A stretch of 11,918 bases of DNA from Lachnospiraceae bacterium (GTDB lineage Bacteria; Bacillota; Clostridia; Lachnospirales; Lachnospiraceae), in NCBI GenBank assembly GCA_024695225.1, contig JAILIO010000209.1, forward strand, positions 1 to 11,918, given 5' to 3'. Position numbers and translations under genes: made by a program. Within the stretch, counting starts at the first letter, position 1. Every line of letters begins with the position of its first letter. The notes under the pieces are model-generated. The model was not told the origin of the DNA, searched no databases, and worked only from the letters and a program-made list of their open reading frames with translations. Below, piece after piece: positions 6,891 to 11,918 of the stretch.

Positions 6891-8191
6891 TTAGCCATCA
6901 GTTCGGAATAAATCTCCATGAGCCTTTTATAGTTTGTGTCGGGATCATGGGTAATGTGGGAGCGTTTCTTTGCGGCCATGCTGTAAAGAGTTGTGACCGC
7001 GGACTTAAGGAACATGTTTTTCACAGCGTCCGCAAGGCTCCTGGCGTCTCCGAAGGGCACCAGCACACCTTCCCTGCCATCGTCTAACATATCCGGGATC
7101 CCGCCCACACGGCTGGCCACGCAGGGAACGCCCAGCATCATGGCCTCCCCCAGGGAATTGGGGGAATTCTCTATGGCAGATGGACAGACAAACACGTTGG
7201 CCCGCAGGTACTCCTGCTTCATCTCCTGTTCCGTCAGGGGTCCCGTCATCTCCACACAGTTCTGCAGCCCCTTCTCCTTTATGAGTTTTCTCAGGTATCT
7301 GCCGTAGGAGGATATCCTGAGGAGCTTCTTTTTCTGCAGGTTTGGTTCGCAGGGCGTGAGGGCCGCCACGTCATCCCCCGCCACCCTCAGGATGGTATAG
7401 GGATACTCTTCGAGTATGTAGGGCATGGCTTCCAGCATGAAATGAAGGCCTTTTATGGGGTAATAACCCTGGCTCACAAAGATGGAGTCCGGCACACATT
7501 CCTGCATGCTCCAGCTGTCTGAATAAAAGGACTCCCTGAGAGTCTCATTCATGTGATAATAATTGAGATCCGGATTCACCTTAAGGGCTTCCGTCCGGTC
7601 GAAGCCGGTCCTGCCGGTGACATTGGCAGTCAGCCGCAGGGCTTCCGCCTCGTGGTCAGCGCGGATCGCAAATTTCCTCTTCTGGGCTCCGATGCCGTCC
7701 ATTCTGACGATGTCTCGCAGGGTGGGAAGTCCCAAGTCTGAACGCTGGAGCCCTCCCATGTAAACATTCTCGTACGCCCTCATCATGCCCTGGAGACCGA
7801 TCAGAGTTCGTTCCGGTCTGCCGAAAGCCTGGGCAGCCGCAGCGGAATGGTAGAATTCCGTGCCGAATATGTGCACTATGTCAGGCTTAAAATCGGAAAT
7901 GATATCCTGAAATCTCTCCCGGATCCCCGGGGTCACCTTTTCCGGATTTCTTATATCCTCGTGGAAGCTGTAGCACTGGATGTCCGACTCCCCCACCCTG
8001 ACCGTGGTCCCAATGTTGTCGATGGTTACGGGCACGGGAAATGCGGAAGCGAGTATGATATCCTCCTGAACCAGAGAAAGCTTCCTCATCATGCCTGAGA
8101 TCCAGCCTTCCCTGTTGGACACAGGCACCCCAAGTTTTGCAGCTATCTCCGGCACCGCGATATTATTTACCCACAATACTCTCATTCTCAA
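6887..8191 (-). CDS. Glycosyltransferase family 4 (GT-B fold)
   Basis: A 434-residue protein (432 if the ATG at 8185 is used). The N-terminal domain opens with MRVLWVNNIAVPEIA and contains KPDIVHIFGTEFYHS (102-116). The donor domain starts near residue 235 (SIFVSQGYYPIKGLHFMLEA) and carries an E-x7-E motif at E341/E349 (ENSPNSLGE) followed by PCVASRVGGIPDML. It is expected to add one sugar to the lipid-linked repeat unit; the linkage is not predictable. The TTG at 8191 is preferred because AGAGG lies 7 bases upstream of it but 13 from the ATG; the choice is not certain. The gene is first after a 153-bp spacer and shares an ATGA overlap with the next glycosyltransferase gene. Confidence 0.88.
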   Translation of the reverse strand: MRMRVLWVNNIAVPEIAAKLGVPVSNREGWISGMMRKLSLVQEDIILASAFPVPVTIDNIGTTVRVGESDIQCYSFHEDIRNPEKVTPGIRERFQDIISDFKPDIVHIFGTEFYHSAAAAQAFGRPERTLIGLQGMMRAYENVYMGGLQRSDLGLPTLRDIVRMDGIGAQKRKFAIRADHEAEALRLTANVTGRTGFDRTEALKVNPDLNYYHMNETLRESFYSDSWSMQECVPDSIFVSQGYYPIKGLHFMLEAMPYILEEYPYTILRVAGDDVAALTPCEPNLQKKKLLRISSYGRYLRKLIKEKGLQNCVEMTGPLTEQEMKQEYLRANVFVCPSAIENSPNSLGEAMMLGVPCVASRVGGIPDMLDDGREGVLVPFGDARSLADAVKNMFLKSAVTTLYSMAAKKRSHITHDPDTNYKRLMEIYSELMAK

Positions 8192-8192
8192 T

Positions 8193-8319
8193 CTGTTACC
8201 TCTGTCAACCCATAAGTCCCGATCCTGTTACCTCTGTAAGACTGCAAAGTCCTGTCATATTGCCTCTGCAGGACTGTGATCCCCGATCTCCTTCATCTGT
8301 CTCCCTGTAGGACCCGATC
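8193..8319. repeat. Degenerate 32-bp tandem repeat, four units
   Basis: Units lie at 8193-8224, 8225-8256, 8257-8288 and 8289-8319. The first three align without gaps over 32 bases; the fourth needs a one-base gap. Units 1 and 2 share their first 13 bases exactly (ctgttacctctgt) and about 21 of 32 overall; units 2 and 3 share about 20 of 32. Units 1, 3 and 4 end in the block cccgatc, whose counterpart in unit 2 is diverged (cctgtc). The array fills most of the 153-bp gap between two glycosyltransferase genes on the minus strand and ends within two bases of the TTG start. The rest of the gap (8320-8344) is C-rich and unremarkable. Confidence 0.75.
8199..8203 (-). promoter_or_regulatory. Ribosome binding site of the 6887-8191 glycosyltransferase gene
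   Basis: The minus strand reads AGAGG here, 7 bases before the TTG at 8189-8191 and 13 bases before the ATG at 8183-8185. It lies inside the first unit of the 32-bp tandem array, in the block CTGTTACCTCTGT (+ strand) that is identical in the next unit. Confidence 0.55.
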
Positions 8320-8344
8320 CTCTTTCACCCGCCAGCAAGGCACT

Positions 8345-9121
8345 TCACCCCCCTCTCAGGGCGTTCCTGATCCTGTTGTACAGGGCGGACGTCACGGGGG
8401 ACTGTTCCAGCCTGCCTCTCAATGAAGACAATGTCAGCACCATATATGCTCTGTAGAGAAACAGCTGCCCCCGGGAAAAATACTTTTCTGTGATCTTCCT
8501 GTGCTCCTTTAGGGACAGTTTCCTGCCTTCAGGACTTTCGGACCATCCGTTTCCCTCATAGGACGCTATTATCCTGGGTATATAGCCGGTGGTGGCGCCC
8601 TCCTTCAGCACAAGCCCCAGAAACTGTTCATAATCTGCCCTGACTCTGTACCCGGTTTCAAAAGGATGATCCTCCAAAAGTTCTCTCCTGTACAGGCAGG
8701 ACTGATGGCAGGGTATGTTCCTGAAGCACACAAAGGGCGTGATCTCCCGGGCAGGGCATACCTTGTGGCCGCTGGTCTCTTCAAACACATCCCCGTATAT
8801 GATATCAGTGTCCCTGCCGGATCGTAAGACATCTGACAGCACACTTCTGTCGTACAGTGTATCACCGGCGCCCAGGAAGAGGATATAATCCCCCTCCGCC
8901 ATGGAGACTGCCCGGTTCATGGCATCGTATATGCCATTGTCTTCCTCGGACACTACGCAGAGCCTGGGATCTTTCGGAAGCTTTCCGATCACCTCTTCAT
9001 CGGTGCCATCGGATTTTATTATCATCTCAAGGTCATCCGTATCCTGTTCCATGACAGAGGACACTGTCCTGAGCAGACTGTCCCCGGCCATCCTGCAAAC
9101 GCATATGACCGAGTATCTCAT
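8345..9121 (-). CDS. Glycosyltransferase family 2 (GT-A fold), WcaE-like
   Basis: A 258-residue GT2 enzyme. The N-terminus is a short beta strand (MRYSVICVCR) followed by SVMEQ in the position of the usual QT/QDY turn. The stretch EEDNGIYDAMNRAVSMAEGDYILFLGAGD (59-87) matches the colanic-acid WcaE-like group, where the metal-binding DXD site appears as (S/A)GD. HQSCLYRRELLE and VRADYEQFL (139-150, 160-168) are typical of the acceptor half. It should be an inverting, cytosolic, membrane-associated enzyme extending the glycan; the sugar cannot be named. AGAGG lies 7 bases before the ATG, and the ATG overlaps the stop of the upstream GT2 gene as ATGA (9118-9121). It is the last gene before the 153-bp repeat-filled spacer. 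Confidence 0.88.
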   Translation of the reverse strand: MRYSVICVCRMAGDSLLRTVSSVMEQDTDDLEMIIKSDGTDEEVIGKLPKDPRLCVVSEEDNGIYDAMNRAVSMAEGDYILFLGAGDTLYDRSVLSDVLRSGRDTDIIYGDVFEETSGHKVCPAREITPFVCFRNIPCHQSCLYRRELLEDHPFETGYRVRADYEQFLGLVLKEGATTGYIPRIIASYEGNGWSESPEGRKLSLKEHRKITEKYFSRGQLFLYRAYMVLTLSSLRGRLEQSPVTSALYNRIRNALRGG

Positions 9122-9960
9122 TTATCTTCCTCTTTCCCGGAGGACTCTGCCTGCAGCTGCAACCCTTCAGCCACCCCTTTCTTGAGGAGGGCAAGAGCTC
9201 TCCCGTAAGGCACCTCCACGCACCACTGTTCCCTGTGCCTCATGAGATATATCCGGGATATGATCCCAGCAGATCTGCCGTAAAGGTAACTGTAGAGCAC
9301 TCCCTTGTCGATGAAATATTTTTCGTTATAGCCTTTAAACCAGGTGGATCCTTCCGGGCGTTCCAGTTCCCTCCCCAGAAACACGGGTGAGGTGTACAGT
9401 TTCATCCCTGCCTTCAGACAGTCTGTGAGAAACAGGCTGTCCTCTCCGCTGCCGTACCTGGCTCCGCCGCCGAAAAGGGTTGAGAACCTGACCCCGCTCT
9501 GTCTCACCGCATCGCTTCTGACGGCAATGCTGTAGGCGGGATAACGCCCGCTGTTCCAGAAATGGATACGTCTCCGGCCCTGATTTTCATAGGTGTGTCT
9601 GGTGGCGTCCACCCTCATGTTGAAGGTGATGAGATCCGCCTGAGGGATCCGTCTGAACTCTTCTGCCACGGCTTTTCCGTATCCCTCGTCGTATCTGATG
9701 TCATCGTCGCAGAACATCAGTATATCCGCGTCTGCGGGGGCGCAGTCGATGGCAGTGTTCCTGGACCTGCCGACTCCCCGTCCGCTGTCGTAGACCACGC
9801 TCACGCCTCTTTCATTTCCCTCGCAGTCCGGTACCGCAAACTCTGCCGTTCCCTCCCGGTCTCCCTGGATCACCATGACCGCCTCAGTGGCCAGTCTTGC
9901 ATCCTTTGCGGCAGTCATTGGGTCTTTGTTCAGGACGGACATGAGGACTGCCACAGTCAT
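9118..9960 (-). CDS. Glycosyltransferase family 2 (GT-A fold)
   Basis: A 280-residue protein from the ATG at 9960. It opens MTVAVLMSVLNKD, like other GT2 enzymes. VGRSRNTAID (63-72) is followed by ADILMFCDDDIRYDEGY (78-94), whose DDD is the metal/nucleotide site, and by YGSGEDSLFLTDCLKAG (169-185), where the ED pair is the likely catalytic-base region. A polar C-terminal tail ends in a charged SSGKEEDK. The ATG is preferred because the protein then starts on the family pattern and AGGTG lies just upstream, overlapping the stop of the sugar-transferase gene. An in-frame GTG at 9978, with GGAGG 9 bases upstream, would add six residues. Donor and acceptor are unknown. Confidence 0.86.
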   Translation of the reverse strand: MTVAVLMSVLNKDPMTAAKDARLATEAVMVIQGDREGTAEFAVPDCEGNERGVSVVYDSGRGVGRSRNTAIDCAPADADILMFCDDDIRYDEGYGKAVAEEFRRIPQADLITFNMRVDATRHTYENQGRRRIHFWNSGRYPAYSIAVRSDAVRQSGVRFSTLFGGGARYGSGEDSLFLTDCLKAGMKLYTSPVFLGRELERPEGSTWFKGYNEKYFIDKGVLYSYLYGRSAGIISRIYLMRHREQWCVEVPYGRALALLKKGVAEGLQLQAESSGKEEDK

Positions 9961-9964
9961 TTGG

Positions 9965-11377
9965 TCACCTGTCGTCACTTCTCACATCCTCCATGCGGGC
10001 ATCTGACGCCCGGCTGTCCTCATTTTCCCCTGAGGCTTTGTTCTCATCCACGCCCTCTGTGCTCTCAGGCTTCAGCACGATCCTCAGGGTCAGCAGCATA
10101 AGCTTTATATCCATCCATACGGAATAATTCTCAATATATGTGAGATCCAGTTTCAGCTTGTCATAGGGGGTTGTGTTGTATTTGCCGTAAACCTGGGCGT
10201 AACCCGCAAGCCCCGCCCTGACTCTCATCCTGAAGGCAAATTCCGGCATGGTCTCCATGTATCTGTCGATGATCTCCGGGCGCTCAGGCCTGGGGCCTAT
10301 AAAGGACATATCCCCCCTTATGATGTTGAAGAGCTGGGGCAGCTCGTCTATCCTGTACCTCCTTATGAACTTCCCCACAGGTGTCACTCTGCTGTCATTT
10401 TTGCTGGCAAGCCTGGCGACTCCGTCTCTCTCGGCATTGATCCCCATGCTGCGGAATTTGATTATGTCAAATTCCCTTCTGTTTTCGGTGCATCTCCTCT
10501 GTTTGTAGAATACAGGTCCCCCGTCGCAGGCTTTCACCGCTATGGCAGCTATGATCATCACCGGGGAGGAGATGATCAGCAGAAGCACCGCACAGGTGAG
10601 GTCTATGACCCTCTTCAGGAACTTCTGCCCCGTGGTCAGGGAATATTCCTTTGTCATCATGACAGGGGTGTCGAAAAGGTGCATGGATACAGAACCTTTC
10701 ACGATGACATCGCTTATCTTGGGCATCATGTAGATCCGGATCTTCTGCCCGTAGAGGTACTTTAACAGGGCGTTTCTCTCATTTGAGGGGATGTCCCAGA
10801 GCACAACCCCGCCAACGGGGCCCTTAAGCATTTCCTTAACTGCGTCAAGTCCCTCCGATATGTCTATATCGTCGTCTATGGCGTACAGGTCACTTCGGGA
10901 TATGAACTTTTCCCTGATCTCTTCAAAGGGGCGGGATCCGTGTATCAGCACCAGATGTCTCGGGGGGAAGGCATTCCTGTACATCACGTCGGACAGATAG
11001 GCCCAGATGGTCTCAAAGACAATGTCCGCAAGGGTCATGAGGAGGATCGGCACCACGTCCAAAAGCCAGTTTGCCATGAGGGACAGCTGAAAATAAGAGA
11101 GCCCGTTCACTATGACCACCGCAAAGACATGGGACACCGCCACATCCCCGGGCTTTCTGACCCCCACATTGTTTGAGCCGTACATGTGTGAGAAAAAATA
11201 AATAAGGATGAAATAAATGGTGAGCACAAGAATGTGACCGCGTCTGTATAGATAGACATGGGTACTCACAGTCCTGTTGTAACAGGAAAACCAGGTATAT
11301 GCATATATGGCCGTCTCAACCAGAAGCCCTATAAGGGGCATGGTCACGGCCAGAAGGCGTCTGATTCTCTTTTCCAT
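9965..11377 (-). CDS. Polyprenyl-phosphate sugar-1-phosphate transferase (initiating transferase, WcaJ/WbaP type)
   Basis: A 470-residue protein. The first 130 residues carry about four hydrophobic segments. A soluble middle region (about 140-245) is the Rossmann-like domain of the long family members. A membrane-entering helix (about 255-280) leads into the bacterial sugar transferase domain (about 253-435), with KFRSM, RIDELPQLFNIIRGDMSFIG (the D344-E345 pair matching the Asp-Glu catalytic dyad of PglC) and GPRPERP. The enzyme transfers a sugar-1-phosphate from a UDP-sugar to undecaprenyl phosphate at the inner face of the cytoplasmic membrane, the first step of repeat-unit assembly. Residues 436-470 form an acidic, low-complexity tail beyond the domain. 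It starts 4 bases after the upstream GT2 stop with a weak ribosome binding site. Which sugar it uses cannot be read from sequence. Confidence 0.93.
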   Translation of the reverse strand: MEKRIRRLLAVTMPLIGLLVETAIYAYTWFSCYNRTVSTHVYLYRRGHILVLTIYFILIYFFSHMYGSNNVGVRKPGDVAVSHVFAVVIVNGLSYFQLSLMANWLLDVVPILLMTLADIVFETIWAYLSDVMYRNAFPPRHLVLIHGSRPFEEIREKFISRSDLYAIDDDIDISEGLDAVKEMLKGPVGGVVLWDIPSNERNALLKYLYGQKIRIYMMPKISDVIVKGSVSMHLFDTPVMMTKEYSLTTGQKFLKRVIDLTCAVLLLIISSPVMIIAAIAVKACDGGPVFYKQRRCTENRREFDIIKFRSMGINAERDGVARLASKNDSRVTPVGKFIRRYRIDELPQLFNIIRGDMSFIGPRPERPEIIDRYMETMPEFAFRMRVRAGLAGYAQVYGKYNTTPYDKLKLDLTYIENYSVWMDIKLMLLTLRIVLKPESTEGVDENKASGENEDSRASDARMEDVRSDDR

Positions 11378-11381
11378 AAAC

Positions 11382-11918
11382 TCAGATCCGTCTCAGGGTG
11401 GCCCTGGCAGCCCACATGACAAAGCATGCGGCCGATCTTGCAAGGGACAGGCCTTCAACGCTCCTGTACAGATTCCATATGCGGCGACAGGCTTCCACCT
11501 TGTCGGATGAAAGGGTGTTGCCGCTCCTCCTGTAAATAGTAAAAATGCGGTCAATGCCGCACGCCGTGTATCCGTTTCTCATTACCTTCCACCAGAGCGC
11601 CGTGTCCTCGCTGGGCACATCCGGCATGACCAGTATGTCTTTGGGAATCTTCTCCCTGTCAAACATCACCGTGCTGGTAAATATGACCGTTCTGGTGAGG
11701 GCATGGCGGTAATCCAGTTTTTCAGGCGCCCTGACAGTGCGCCCGGTGCTGTGTCCCTGCTCATCCCCGAAATCATAAGAAGTAAAGGAAAATGAGCACT
11801 CCCTTTCCTTCATAAACTCAACCTGGCACCGGATCTTGTCCGGAAGCCACAGATCGTCCGAATCCAAAAATGAAAGATACCTGCCGGAGGAATTCCTGAT
11901 GCCCGTATTCCTGGCCCC
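11382..11918 (-). CDS. Glycosyltransferase family 2, 5' end cut by window
   Basis: The frame is open to the right edge, giving 178 visible residues; the N-terminal nucleotide-binding strand is off the window. The visible part starts GARNTGIRNSSGRYLSFLDSDDLWLPDK, in which ARNTGI and the metal-binding DSDD are hallmarks of GT2 enzymes. The acceptor half contains FTSTVMFDREKIP, PSEDTALWWKVM (with the conserved ED pair) and the closing IYRRSGNTLSSDK typical of capsule and exopolysaccharide GT2 proteins. It should add a sugar to the lipid-linked repeat unit. The initiating sugar-transferase gene begins 4 bases after its stop, so the two belong to one transcript that comes from beyond the window. 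Confidence 0.9.
   Translation of the reverse strand, partial: GARNTGIRNSSGRYLSFLDSDDLWLPDKIRCQVEFMKERECSFSFTSYDFGDEQGHSTGRTVRAPEKLDYRHALTRTVIFTSTVMFDREKIPKDILVMPDVPSEDTALWWKVMRNGYTACGIDRIFTIYRRSGNTLSSDKVEACRRIWNLYRSVEGLSLARSAACFVMWAARATLRRI

Noticed and set aside
8193..8319. CRISPR array
   Set aside because: The 32-bp units are contiguous and all diverged; there are no constant repeats separated by unique spacers and no cas genes nearby.
8345..9121. Loss of the DXD motif (GAGD in place of DXD) in the GT2 enzyme
   Set aside because: WcaE-like members normally carry an (S/A)GD form at this place, so it is not a sign of inactivity.
9562..10101. Long open frame on the + strand (179 codons) opposite the GT2 and sugar-transferase genes
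   Set aside because: It is antisense to two well-supported genes, has no family-like motif, and crosses their junction; it is a by-product of codon bias.

Overview
The window is part of a cell-surface polysaccharide (capsule, exopolysaccharide or O-antigen-like) biosynthesis locus with a sodium/solute symporter gene embedded in it. The organism looks like a bacterium of the Clostridia/Lachnospiraceae kind. This is inferred from clear AGAGG/GGAGG ribosome binding sites, likely TTG starts, free use of AGG, AGA and ATA codons, roughly half G+C by eye, and the style of the glycosyltransferases. It is not proven; nothing here is a taxonomic marker.

Layout. On the + strand, positions 1-2730 hold the 3' part of an asparagine-synthetase-type amidotransferase gene (its start lies off the window) followed 3 bases later by a family-4 glycosyltransferase. 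On the - strand, a run of seven genes enters from the right edge. In transcription order they are a GT2 glycosyltransferase (cut by the edge), a polyprenyl-phosphate sugar-1-phosphate transferase, two more GT2 enzymes, then after a 153-bp spacer two GT4 enzymes, and a PseB/FlaA1-type UDP-GlcNAc 4,6-dehydratase. Junctions inside each sub-block are tight (4-base ATGA overlaps or gaps of 4-9 bases), so they read as operons. Below them on the same strand, after a 304-bp spacer, is a putP-like Na+/proline symporter gene that runs convergently into the + strand pair.

How the genes fit together. The sugar transferase would load the first sugar phosphate on undecaprenyl phosphate, the six glycosyltransferases would extend the repeat unit, the dehydratase would start synthesis of a 6-deoxy-HexNAc-type nucleotide sugar, and the amidotransferase may amidate a sugar acid or supply asparagine. 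No flippase, polymerase, chain-length regulator or export ABC transporter is visible, so the locus must continue outside the window. PutP looks unrelated to the pathway.

The most unusual signal is in the gaps. Each of the three larger intergenic spacers is built from a different degenerate short tandem repeat: period 13 at 2735-2838, period about 11 at roughly 4484-4659, and period 32 at 8193-8319. The 13-bp array runs through the putP stop codon, and the 32-bp array supplies the apparent ribosome binding site of the gene beside it. I found no CRISPR array, RNA gene, insertion sequence or convincing intrinsic terminator.
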